From Acidobacteriota bacterium (GTDB taxonomy: Bacteria > Acidobacteriota > Terriglobia > Bryobacterales > Bryobacteraceae), in assembly GCA_016213725.1 (NCBI GenBank), contig JACQZS010000284.1, forward strand, positions 1 through 47,505: a stretch of 47,505 nt of DNA. Reading direction: 5' to 3'. Below are positions 16,740-24,583 of the stretch, piece by piece. The notes beneath the pieces are model-generated. The model was not told where the DNA came from and did no database searches. It worked only from the letters and a program-made list of their open reading frames with translations. The position numbers and the translations under genes were made by a program. Each line of letters starts with the position of its first letter. Position 1 is the first letter of the stretch.

Positions 16740-17915
16740 ATGGCGCAACGCAAAATCATTATTCCCATCGCCATCGTGGCCGCCGCCGGAGCCTTTGCGG
16801 CGTGGAAATTCACACACACCGGCGCAGATCCGGACGTACTCAAGCTCAGCGGCAATATCGAACTGACGGAAGTGGACATGTCGTTCAAATACCCGGGCCG
16901 GCTGGCGCAGCTCGCCGTCGGCGAAGGCGACATGGTGAAGGCCCAACAGATGCTGGCCAAGCTCGACACAGCGGAGATGGAGCAGCAGCAATCGCGCGAA
17001 GCAGCGGGAGTTGACTCTGCCCGGAGCGCGGTGGACCAACTGCGCACCGCAATCGCCTGGCAGACGGAGACCCTTGACGGCGACATCGCCTTGAAGAAGG
17101 CCGATCTGGCCACGGCCGAGGCGCGGCTCAAAGAGTTGCTCAACGGTAGCAGACCGCAGGAAGTAGAGACGGCCCGGGCGGCGGCCAACGAAGCGGCCGT
17201 GCAGAACCAGCAGGCGCAGGGCGACTGGAAGCGCGCCCAGACGCTGTACAAGAACGAAGATATCTCCACATCGCAGTATGAACAGTTCCGGACTAAGGCC
17301 GAAACGGCCGCGGCGGCGCTGAAGCGCGCTTCGGAGCAGTTCGCCCTGGTCAAAGAAGGGCCGCGGCAGGAGCAGATCCAACAACAGCGAGCGGTCGTGG
17401 ACCGCGCGCGCGCGGCGGTGCGCCTGGCGGAGGCCAATCGCCTGGATTTGCAGCGGCGCAAGCAGGAGCTGGTGATGCGCGTGTCGGATGTGGCCCGGGC
17501 GGAGGCGCAAAAGGGCCTGGTGGAGGTCCAGTTGCACGACCGGATGTTGATCTCACCTATTCCGGCAGTGGTTCTTTCAAAGAGCGCCGAACCGGGCGAA
17601 GTGCTGGCAGGCGGAGCTACCGTGCTCACCTTGGGCGACATCAGCAAGCCCTGGGTGCGCGGTTATGTGGGCGAGCGCGATCTCGGCCGCATCAAACTGG
17701 GCCTGGCCGCCAACGTCCGGACGGACTCCTATCCGGGCAAGAGCTACAAGGGCAAGGTCACCTATATCTCGTCGGAAGCCGAATTCACGCCGAAGCAGAT
17801 CCAGACGCAGGAAGAGCGGCAGAAGCTGGTGTACCGCATCAAGATCGAAGTGGAGAATCCGAACCAGGAACTGAAGTCCAACATGCCTGTGGATGCGGAG
17901 ATCCGCCTGCGGTAG
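16740..17915 (+). CDS. HlyD-family membrane fusion protein (YbhG-like)
   Basis: 391 residues linking the inner-membrane ABC transporter with the TolC channel. A single membrane anchor at residues 4-22 (KIIIPIAIVAAAGAFAAWKF) is followed by the lipoyl/barrel-sandwich half (LSGNIELTEVDMSFKYPGRL). Next is a long coiled-coil hairpin (about 75-235, Gln/Ala/Glu-rich), then the second sandwich half and beta-barrel (SPIPAVVLSKSAEPGEVLAGGATVL). The stretch FTPKQIQT then EERQKLVYRIKIEVEN is characteristic of the YbhG/YhiI subgroup. AGGAG is ten bases before the ATG. It is 19 bp after the TolC-family gene. Confidence 0.94.
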   Translation: MAQRKIIIPIAIVAAAGAFAAWKFTHTGADPDVLKLSGNIELTEVDMSFKYPGRLAQLAVGEGDMVKAQQMLAKLDTAEMEQQQSREAAGVDSARSAVDQLRTAIAWQTETLDGDIALKKADLATAEARLKELLNGSRPQEVETARAAANEAAVQNQQAQGDWKRAQTLYKNEDISTSQYEQFRTKAETAAAALKRASEQFALVKEGPRQEQIQQQRAVVDRARAAVRLAEANRLDLQRRKQELVMRVSDVARAEAQKGLVEVQLHDRMLISPIPAVVLSKSAEPGEVLAGGATVLTLGDISKPWVRGYVGERDLGRIKLGLAANVRTDSYPGKSYKGKVTYISSEAEFTPKQIQTQEERQKLVYRIKIEVENPNQELKSNMPVDAEIRLR

Positions 17916-17921
17916 GCAGCC

Positions 17922-18815
17922 ATGATCCGACTCGACCAAGTCAGCCGCCGGTTCGCCGCGGTGGAGGCCGTGAAAGGGCTCTCCCTCGAGGTGAAGCAGG
18001 GTGAAATCTTCGGACTCGTCGGCCCCGACGGGGCGGGCAAGACCACTACGCTGCGCATGCTGTGCGGCCTGCTGGACCCGACCTCTGGCCGCGTGGAGGT
18101 GGCCGGGCTCGACGTGGGCAGGAACATCGACGCCGTGAAGGACCAGATCGGCTACATGGCCCAGAAGTTCGGCCTGTACGGCGACCTGACGGTGGAAGAG
18201 AACCTGTGGTTCTACAGCGATCTATTCGGCATCGACCGGGCCGAGCGCGACCGCATGATGACCGAGTATCTGGACATGACGCGCATGACGCCATTCCGGC
18301 AGCGGCAGGCGGCCAAGCTCAGCGGCGGCATGAAGCAGAAGCTGGCTCTGATGTGTACCTTGCTGCACCGCCCGCGCGTGTTGTTCCTGGACGAACCGAC
18401 CAATGGAGTGGATCCGCTCTCGCGGCGCGACTTCTGGGAGATCCTCTACCGGCTTGCCAAAGAGGGCATGACGATTCTGGTAAGCACCGCCTATCTGGAC
18501 GAGGCCGAGCGCTGCGACCGCGTGGGGTTGATGCACAAAGGCCGGCTGATCCGCTGCGACACGCCGGCGGCCCTCAAACAAGCGCTGGCGCCGCGCTGCT
18601 TCCGAGCCAAGGCGGCCGACCAGCGCGCGGCGCGGGCACTGCTGCTGAAGGATTCGCGGGTGCTGGGTGCGGAGCCGGCCGGAGCGGCGCTGCATGTCTA
18701 TCTGCGCGAGGGAGCGCGGCCGGAGGAGTTGCCCGTGGAGTTGGAGCCGCAGGCTCCGGCGCTCGAGGACGTCTTCATCGCCGTGATCCGGCAGGAGGAG
18801 TCCCATGCCGCCTGA
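17922..18815 (+). CDS. ABC exporter ATPase, equivalent to YbhF N-terminal half
   Basis: 297 residues, cytoplasmic nucleotide-binding subunit. Walker A at 34-42 (GPDGAGKTT, with Asp in place of the usual Asn), Q-loop AQKFGLYGDLTVEENL, signature LSGGMKQKL and Walker B RVLFLDEPTNGVDP. The H-loop reads STAYLDEAERC, with Ala where His is expected. The GPDGAGKTT sequence and missing switch His match the N-terminal half of E. coli YbhF (STSYLDEAE there). The C-terminal about 75 residues are an accessory domain. It overlaps the next ATPase gene by 11 bp, so a one-polypeptide YbhF has become two subunits here. Confidence 0.92.
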   Translation: MIRLDQVSRRFAAVEAVKGLSLEVKQGEIFGLVGPDGAGKTTTLRMLCGLLDPTSGRVEVAGLDVGRNIDAVKDQIGYMAQKFGLYGDLTVEENLWFYSDLFGIDRAERDRMMTEYLDMTRMTPFRQRQAAKLSGGMKQKLALMCTLLHRPRVLFLDEPTNGVDPLSRRDFWEILYRLAKEGMTILVSTAYLDEAERCDRVGLMHKGRLIRCDTPAALKQALAPRCFRAKAADQRAARALLLKDSRVLGAEPAGAALHVYLREGARPEELPVELEPQAPALEDVFIAVIRQEESHAA

Positions 18816-19557
18816 TGGGAACGCGGTGGAGATCCGCAACCTGGTGAAACGCTTCGGCGAATTTGTGGCGGTGGACCATGTGACTCTCGATGTCGGGCGC
18901 GGGGAGATCTTTGGCTTTCTGGGCCCGAACGGCGCGGGCAAGTCCACCACCATCCGCATTCTCTGCGGCCTGCTGGCGCCTACCTCCGGCAGCGCGCAGG
19001 TGCACGGATACGACGTGGCCGCACAGTCCGAGCAGGTGAAGCAGAGCATCGGCTACATGTCGCAGAAGTTCTCGCTTTACGACGACCTGACGGTGGAGGA
19101 GAACCTGGATTTCTTCAGCGGCATCTACGGAGTGCCGCATGAGCTGAGGGCGGAGCGAAAGGCCTTTGCGCTGCGAATGGCGGGGCTGGAGGATGAACGC
19201 GCCAGCATGACCCGGCTCCTGGCGGGCGGCTGGAAGCAGCGCCTGGCACTGGGTTGCGCGATTCTGCATCAACCGCCCATCCTGTTTCTCGACGAGCCGA
19301 CTTCCGGCGTGGATCCGATGGCGCGCCGGCAGTTCTGGGACCTGATCTACGCCATGGCCGAGCAGGGCACCACGGTGTTCGTCTCCACGCACTACATGGA
19401 GGAAGCCGAGTACTGCCACCGCCTGGCACTGATGTACAAGGGCCGGACCATTGCACTGGGCGCGCCTTCGGAGTTGAAAGCCGAACACGGCGATGGCGCC
19501 ACCATGAACGACGTCTTCATCGCCAGCATCGAGCGGGCCGAGGAGGAAGGGCTATGA
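18805..19557 (+). CDS. ABC exporter ATPase, equivalent to YbhF C-terminal half
   Basis: 250 residues. Walker A at 40-48 (GPNGAGKST), Q-loop SQKFSLYDDLTVEENL, Walker B PILFLDEPTSGVDP, and an intact H-loop STHYMEEAEYC. The signature motif is altered: LAGGWKQRL instead of LSGG-QQ, as in the YbhF C-half (LPLGFKQRL). So one composite ATP site would be canonical and the other degenerate. Short protein with no C-terminal accessory domain. ATG at 18805 with GAGGAG upstream lies inside the previous gene; its stop overlaps the permease start (ATGA), so translation is tightly coupled. Confidence 0.92.
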   Translation: MPPDGNAVEIRNLVKRFGEFVAVDHVTLDVGRGEIFGFLGPNGAGKSTTIRILCGLLAPTSGSAQVHGYDVAAQSEQVKQSIGYMSQKFSLYDDLTVEENLDFFSGIYGVPHELRAERKAFALRMAGLEDERASMTRLLAGGWKQRLALGCAILHQPPILFLDEPTSGVDPMARRQFWDLIYAMAEQGTTVFVSTHYMEEAEYCHRLALMYKGRTIALGAPSELKAEHGDGATMNDVFIASIERAEEEGL

Positions 19558-20687
19558 ACTGGCGGCGATTCCGGGCCATCTTTCACAAAGAGGCGCTGCA
19601 CATCGTGCGGGACTGGCGCAGCCTGATGATGGCGCTGGCCGTGCCGATGCTGATGCTGATCCTGTTCGGGTACGCCCTGACGCGGTATGTGGACCGCATC
19701 CCGACGGTGATTTACGACCAGGACGGCTCGCCGCAGAGCCGCGAACTGGTGGAGCGATTCCGCGGCTCGCGCTATTTTTCCATCGTGGAGCGGCAGGGCG
19801 ACTACCGCGAGATCATCCAGCGCATCAACCACAGCAAGGCGATTCTGGGCGTGGTGATCGACAAGGACTTCGCCAAGACCGTATCAAGCAACTCCGTGGC
19901 GCGCGTGCAGTTGCTGATCGACGGCAGCGATTCGAACACGGCATCGATCGCCGCCGGCTACGCCGAGGCTCTGATCATGGCGTATTCGGCCGAACTGAGA
20001 GAACAGCAGATCGTCCGGCGCGGGGCCGGCAAGATGGAGACGCCAATCGACGTCCGGCTGCGGGTGCTGTACAACAACGAGCTGAAGAGCAAGAACTTCA
20101 TCGTGCCGGGCCTGATTGCAGTAATCCTGATGATCATCGCCGCGCTGCTCACCTCGCTGACGATTGCCCGGGAGTGGGAGAACGGCACCATGGAGCAACT
20201 GCTTTCTACGCCGGTGCGGCCCAACGAACTGCTGCTGGGCAAGCTGGCGGCGTACTTTCTGCTGGGAATGGCGGACATGGCCATCGCGCTGGCCTTGGGC
20301 GTGGGCGTGTTTCACGTGCCTCTGCGCGGAAGCCTTTTGCTTTTGACATTCGCGAGCGCGCTGTATCTGTTCGGCGCGTTGTGCTGGGGGATTTTCCTGT
20401 CCGCCGTGACGCGCACGCAGTTGCTGGCCTACCAGGCGTCGCTCGTTTCCAGCTTTCTGCCGGCCTTCATCCTGAGCGGCTTCATCTTTTCGATTTCAGA
20501 CATGCCGCTGATCATTCAGCAGGTGACGCGCATCGTGCCGGCAAGGTATTTTGTGGCGGTTCTGAAGGGGATCTTCCTCAAGGGAGTGGGCGTGTCCGTG
20601 CTCTGGATGGACCTGCTCTTCCTGTTCGTGTACGCGGCCATCGTGTTCATGCTGGCCAGCCGCAAGATGCGGCAGAAGATGGCATAG
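19554..20687 (+). CDS. ABC-2 type permease (YbhS-like)
   Basis: 377 residues. First membrane helix at about 24-44 (LMMALAVPMLMLILFGYAL), then a large periplasmic domain (about 50-175) and five helices from about 180. Typical ABC-2 phrases are FIVPGLIAVILMIIAALLTSLTIAREWENGTMEQLLSTPVRPNELLLGK. It forms half of the transmembrane exporter. The start is the ATG overlapping the preceding stop, with GAGGAAGG upstream. A longer open frame reaching back into the ATPase gene is a read-through artefact. Confidence 0.93.
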   Translation: MNWRRFRAIFHKEALHIVRDWRSLMMALAVPMLMLILFGYALTRYVDRIPTVIYDQDGSPQSRELVERFRGSRYFSIVERQGDYREIIQRINHSKAILGVVIDKDFAKTVSSNSVARVQLLIDGSDSNTASIAAGYAEALIMAYSAELREQQIVRRGAGKMETPIDVRLRVLYNNELKSKNFIVPGLIAVILMIIAALLTSLTIAREWENGTMEQLLSTPVRPNELLLGKLAAYFLLGMADMAIALALGVGVFHVPLRGSLLLLTFASALYLFGALCWGIFLSAVTRTQLLAYQASLVSSFLPAFILSGFIFSISDMPLIIQQVTRIVPARYFVAVLKGIFLKGVGVSVLWMDLLFLFVYAAIVFMLASRKMRQKMA

Positions 20688-20699
20688 AGGCAACAGCTC

Positions 20700-21851
20700 A
20701 TGTGGGAACGAATTCTACAAATTGTCCGCAAGGAATTCCGGCAGACGCTGAGGGAGCCGCGTCTGCGCACGATGCTGATCATGCCGCCGCTGATACAGAC
20801 CATCATCTTCGGCTTCGCGGTGAACCTGGACGTGGAGCACGTCAAGCTGGGCTGGATGGACCTGGACCGCGGGGTGGAGAGCGTGGAGTTGCGGCGGCAC
20901 TTCCAAGGCTCGCCCACGTTTACCATCACGCACGAGGCGGGCAGTGAGGCGGAAGCCCAGGCGCTGCTGGACAGAGGCGATGTGCAGGCCATCGTGCGGA
21001 TTGCGCCGGGCTTCAGCCGCGACATCGGCAGCGGGAAACAGGCGCAGGCCCAGGTGCTGCTGGACGGCACGAACTCCAACACGGCGGCCATCATGGGCAA
21101 CTACGCTACGGCCGTGATCGCCACGCGCAACAGGGAACTGCTGGGCGAGCGGCAGCGGGAGAAGCTGGTGGACCGGACCGCGGCAGGACCGATTCTGTTG
21201 AAGATCCCAGGAGTGGAGCCCGAACGGCGGGTCTGGTTCAACCCTGATCTAAAGAGCCGCAACTACTTCGTGCCGGGCATCATCGTGAACATCATCACCC
21301 TGGTGACGCTGATGCTGACCGCGCTTTCCATCGTTCGCGAGAAAGAGATCGGCACGATGGAGCAGATCATGGTGACGCCCATTCGGCCCATGGAACTGAT
21401 TCTGGGCAAGACGATTCCGTTCGCGATCATGGGGATGTTCGATCTGCTTCTAATCACAGGCGTGGCACTGGCGGTGTTCCACGTGCCGCTGCGTGGGAGC
21501 TTCGCCCTGCTGGTTTTCGCCGGCGCGTTGTTTTTGTTATCGACGCTTGGCGCGGGATTGTTCATGAGCACCATCAGCGAGACGCAGCAGCAGGCGATGA
21601 TGGCCTCCTTTTTCTTCTTCCAGCCGACATTCATGCTGAGCGGATTCAGCTTTCCTATCGCGAACATGCCCACCTTGGTGCAGTGGGTCACCTATCTGAA
21701 CCCGCTTCGGTACTTCATGGATATCGTGCGCGGAGTGTTCCTCAAGGGCGTGGGCATTGAAGTACTTTGGCCGCAACTGCTGGCGCTCGCCGTGATGGGC
21801 ACCATCATCCTGCTCTCCAGCGCTCTGCGCTTCCACAAGCGGTTGGATTAG
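20700..21851 (+). CDS. ABC-2 type permease (YbhR-like)
   Basis: 383 residues, same plan as the preceding permease: N-terminal helix (MLIMPPLIQTIIFGFAV), a periplasmic domain of about 130 residues, then FVPGIIVNIITLVTLMLTALSIVREKEIGTMEQIMVTPIRPMELILGK and four more helices. It pairs with the YbhS-like permease as a heterodimer. It is last in the seven-gene operon, and no T-rich terminator follows before the next gene. Substrates of YbhFSR/CecR systems include antibiotics and cations; the substrate here is unknown. Confidence 0.93.
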   Translation: MWERILQIVRKEFRQTLREPRLRTMLIMPPLIQTIIFGFAVNLDVEHVKLGWMDLDRGVESVELRRHFQGSPTFTITHEAGSEAEAQALLDRGDVQAIVRIAPGFSRDIGSGKQAQAQVLLDGTNSNTAAIMGNYATAVIATRNRELLGERQREKLVDRTAAGPILLKIPGVEPERRVWFNPDLKSRNYFVPGIIVNIITLVTLMLTALSIVREKEIGTMEQIMVTPIRPMELILGKTIPFAIMGMFDLLLITGVALAVFHVPLRGSFALLVFAGALFLLSTLGAGLFMSTISETQQQAMMASFFFFQPTFMLSGFSFPIANMPTLVQWVTYLNPLRYFMDIVRGVFLKGVGIEVLWPQLLALAVMGTIILLSSALRFHKRLD

Positions 21852-21901
21852 AAAGCCGGCGGGCGTATGATGGCTCCGGCAAATCCGCCAGGAGCGCTGT
21901 C

Positions 21902-22780
21902 ATGAAATTTGGCATTCATTCCCTGCTGTTCCGGGAGACATTCCTGGAATCCGACCTCCCGCTATTAGATAAGTGCAAGGGTCTTGGGTTCGACGCCGTG
22001 GAGATCATCCCCTTCGACCCGGCCCACTTCCCGGCCGCCAAGGCGAGGCGTGCGGCTGCCGACATCGGGCTTACGCTCAACATGGGCTACGGCATGCCGG
22101 CGGAGTTCAACATCATCGATCCCGACCCGGCGGTGCGAGCGCGCGGCATCGAGTTTTCAAAGCATCTGATTGACCTGGCGAACGAGGCCGGGGCCGAAGT
22201 ATTCGGCGGCATGATTTACTGCGGCTGGGGCTACCTCACGGGTAAGATGCGCACGGCGCAGGAATGGCAGTGGGGCGTGGAAGGCTATCACACCATTGCC
22301 AGCTATGCGCTGGAGACAAACCCGGAGCTGGTGCTGGGCATCGAGCCGGTGAACCGCTTCGAATCGCACTTCATCAATACTGCTGCCGATGCGGTGAAGT
22401 TCATCGGCGCGGTAGGCCTGCCGAACGTGAAGGTGCACCTCGATACGTTCCACATGATTCGGGAAGAGGACAACATCGGGGCGGCGGTGCGCGCCACTGG
22501 CGGCAAGCTGGGATATGTGCACGCGTGCGAGAACCAGCGTGGCATTCCGGGCCATGGCCTGATGCCGTGGATGGAGTTCTTCGAAGGCTTGCACGAGGTG
22601 GGCTATGACGGCTGCATCACGATTGAGAGCTTCGATCCGGACATCGAGAGCGTGGCCAAGCTTTGCTGCATCTGGCGCAAGCTGGCCGACACGCCGGAGC
22701 AACTGGCGAGTGAAGGGCTGGCGTTTCTCAGGACGGTGAGAGAGCGGGTGTGGCACGGCCATCCGGCGTCCGCCGCCTGA
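21902..22780 (+). CDS. TIM-barrel sugar 3-epimerase (D-psicose/D-tagatose 3-epimerase-like)
   Basis: 292 residues, cytoplasmic. The metal/acid-base tetrad of ketose 3-epimerases can be placed: E148 (LGIEPVNRFE), D181 (VHLDTFHM), H207 (GYVHACEN) and E242 (ITIESFD). These enzymes epimerise free ketoses at C3; some relatives act on inosose or on hydroxypyruvate. Start ATG at 21902 has AGGAG eight bases upstream; the open frame that reaches back into the permease gene is not used. It is 50 bp after the efflux operon and could be a read-through passenger, but its function is metabolic. A hairpin follows it. Confidence 0.88.
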   Translation: MKFGIHSLLFRETFLESDLPLLDKCKGLGFDAVEIIPFDPAHFPAAKARRAAADIGLTLNMGYGMPAEFNIIDPDPAVRARGIEFSKHLIDLANEAGAEVFGGMIYCGWGYLTGKMRTAQEWQWGVEGYHTIASYALETNPELVLGIEPVNRFESHFINTAADAVKFIGAVGLPNVKVHLDTFHMIREEDNIGAAVRATGGKLGYVHACENQRGIPGHGLMPWMEFFEGLHEVGYDGCITIESFDPDIESVAKLCCIWRKLADTPEQLASEGLAFLRTVRERVWHGHPASAA

Positions 22781-22787
22781 GGAGAGC

Positions 22788-22805
22788 GGGGCGCTGTGGC
22801 GCCCC
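22788..22805. terminator. hairpin between convergent genes
   Basis: GGGGCGC (22788-22794), loop TGTG, GCGCCCC (22799-22805): a perfect 7-bp stem sitting 7 bp after the epimerase stop and 4 bp before the end of the minus-strand S41 gene. T-tracts are weak on both sides (ATCTTC; GCTCTC), so this may be a bidirectional but leaky terminator. Confidence 0.55.
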
Positions 22806-22809
22806 ATCT

Positions 22810-24507
22810 TCAATTCGACTTGCGGCTGATGTAGTCGACGGCAACAGCAGTCACGGCTGCAACGAACGGCCGGCCCGCATTCATGAGGTTTTCGCGCGTC
22901 ATGTAGTCGATCTCGACCTCGGGCCTCACGCCGATGTTTTCGACGTAGGGCGCGGCGGGGTACTCCGCAGTGACGATGTCTGTCTTGCGGTTCATGAGAG
23001 AGCGCGTCACGCGGGTGAACGCTTCAGAGTAGCTGGTGGCATCCCAATCGACGACGTTGCCTCCGGCGCCCATGGTGCGGTAGCCGACCAGGAGGGCGCG
23101 CTCGTTGTCCTGGAGTGTGGCGGGGAAGGCGTCGCCGCCGGAGCCGGCAAACTCATCGATGAGAACAACGAGGGGCTTGGTGTAGGCGTTGCGGGCGGGA
23201 TCGAGCCACAGGCCCGGCTGGGTGAGCGAGATGGCGCCGGTGCGTCCCCGCATTTCCTTGTGGGCTGTCAGAACGTCGTTGAACCGGGCTTCGTACCCGG
23301 CGATGAGGTAGTCCGGCAGGCCGGCGGTGCGTGCCGCTTTGACGGTGGCGCCGAAGCTGGCGACGTCGGAAGCGGTGGCACGAAGCTCGAAGCCGATAGA
23401 CCTGAAGGTATACGGAATGAAGCGCTGGCAGAGCTGTTCCACATAAAGGACGGAGCCGCCCGGGTTGCGCATGACGTCGATGATGAGGCCGTCGGTGTTA
23501 GCCTGCATCCAGGCGATCTCCTGATCGATCTGGGCCAGCGCGGTGGAGGTGCCGAGCGCGGGACTCATGGTGGGGATGCGGATGAAGCCGATGCGGTAAC
23601 CGGCCGCCGTGAAAGACCCGGTGGTGAAGGCATCCGTGTTCGAGTTTCCGGCCATGCGGGTTTGGAATCCATCGGGCATGGCGAAGATGGGCCGGATTCC
23701 GTTGGAGAGGACGGCGCGGGTATCTTCAGGCACGCTGGCATTGAGGAGATAGGCGAGCGGCCGCTGCCATGGCTCGAGAGAGTCCTCCACTCGTAGGAAC
23801 TCATCGCTGGCGCGCATGGCATGAGAGGCCCGGCCGGTGGGGGAGAGCACGGGCCCCATTTCGGTGATGGCCTCTCCGGTCTTGTTCCAGGGAATCGAAT
23901 AGGATTCCAGCACACCGTTAGCGCGGCGGATGACGACCTCCGCTGTCTCTCCGATTCGGTGAGCCCAGGGGATGCGGGACTGGGAGCGGGAGGCGATGCG
24001 GCCGGCTGCGGAGCGGGCAGTGGAACGGGGATTAGCGGCTATTGAGTAGCGGCTGAGGCGGGCGATCCACTCATCGACGGCGATGCCGTCCACCGAGACG
24101 AGCTCGTCGCCGATGACGAAGGGGTAGCGGGAGGATGGCAGCGTGGTGCGACTGATGGAATCGATGAGCACCCTGCCGTCGTAGAGATCCGTGGAGAAGC
24201 CGAGACTGGCATTGAAGCTGAAGGGAAAGGAGAGCACGTCATGGGCGTCGTTGAGGCTGGCGACGTATTCGGTTAGGAGGTCGAGGAAGGCAATGTCGTC
24301 TTCGACTTTGAGAGCGCGATCGATCCAGGGCTGAAGATTGAGCAGGTCAAAGCCCTGCGTCTGAATCTTCCATTCGTAGGGTCCGTACTGCTTGGCGTAA
24401 AGGGCGGAGAGTTGACGGAGGTCGGCGATCTTCTGGTCGTCGGTGAGCCTTTGGCCGGAGCAGACGGAAATGAGGAGAAAAACGGGAAAGAGAATTCGGG
24501 CCTGCAT
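22810..24507 (-). CDS. exported S41-family (tail-specific-type) serine peptidase
   Basis: 565 residues. Signal peptide 1-19 (ILFPVFLLISVCSGQ); periplasmic. An N-terminal helical domain (about 20-110), a PDZ-like region (about 115-205: GDELVSVDGIAVDEWIARL) and the C-terminal S41 core follow. The nucleophile is S456 in LIDEFAGSGGDAF, after GLIIDVMRNPGGSVLYVEQL. This looks like the Ser-Lys/Ser-His-Glu type peptidases common in Acidobacteriota that degrade proteins or peptides in the periplasm. It follows the 1233-aa TonB receptor on the same strand but is separated by a strong hairpin, so it is probably expressed less or independently. No clear ribosome site at the ATG. Confidence 0.88.
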   Translation of the reverse strand: MQARILFPVFLLISVCSGQRLTDDQKIADLRQLSALYAKQYGPYEWKIQTQGFDLLNLQPWIDRALKVEDDIAFLDLLTEYVASLNDAHDVLSFPFSFNASLGFSTDLYDGRVLIDSISRTTLPSSRYPFVIGDELVSVDGIAVDEWIARLSRYSIAANPRSTARSAAGRIASRSQSRIPWAHRIGETAEVVIRRANGVLESYSIPWNKTGEAITEMGPVLSPTGRASHAMRASDEFLRVEDSLEPWQRPLAYLLNASVPEDTRAVLSNGIRPIFAMPDGFQTRMAGNSNTDAFTTGSFTAAGYRIGFIRIPTMSPALGTSTALAQIDQEIAWMQANTDGLIIDVMRNPGGSVLYVEQLCQRFIPYTFRSIGFELRATASDVASFGATVKAARTAGLPDYLIAGYEARFNDVLTAHKEMRGRTGAISLTQPGLWLDPARNAYTKPLVVLIDEFAGSGGDAFPATLQDNERALLVGYRTMGAGGNVVDWDATSYSEAFTRVTRSLMNRKTDIVTAEYPAAPYVENIGVRPEVEIDYMTRENLMNAGRPFVAAVTAVAVDYISRKSN

Positions 24508-24526
24508 GAGGGCAGTCTACAACGGG

Positions 24527-24562
24527 AAGGCCCGGAGGCGCCGTTGGGCGCCGCCGGGCCTT
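24527..24562 (-). terminator. strong hairpin between TonB receptor and S41 genes
   Basis: Stem of 15 pairs with one mismatch: AAGGCCCGG (24527-24535) plus GGCGCC (24537-24542) against GGCGCC (24547-24552) plus CCGGGCCTT (24554-24562), with a 4-base loop. On the minus strand it ends in CCTT and lies 22 bp after the receptor stop. No long U-tract, so termination may be partial. Confidence 0.6.
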
Positions 24563-24583
24563 GTAAATGGGTAACGCGCAGAC

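Noticed and set aside
19254-19553. N-terminal extension of the first ABC-2 permease into the ATPase gene
   Set aside because: Arg/Gly-rich shadow of the ATPase; the ATG at 19554 with its ATGA overlap and ribosome site is the true start.
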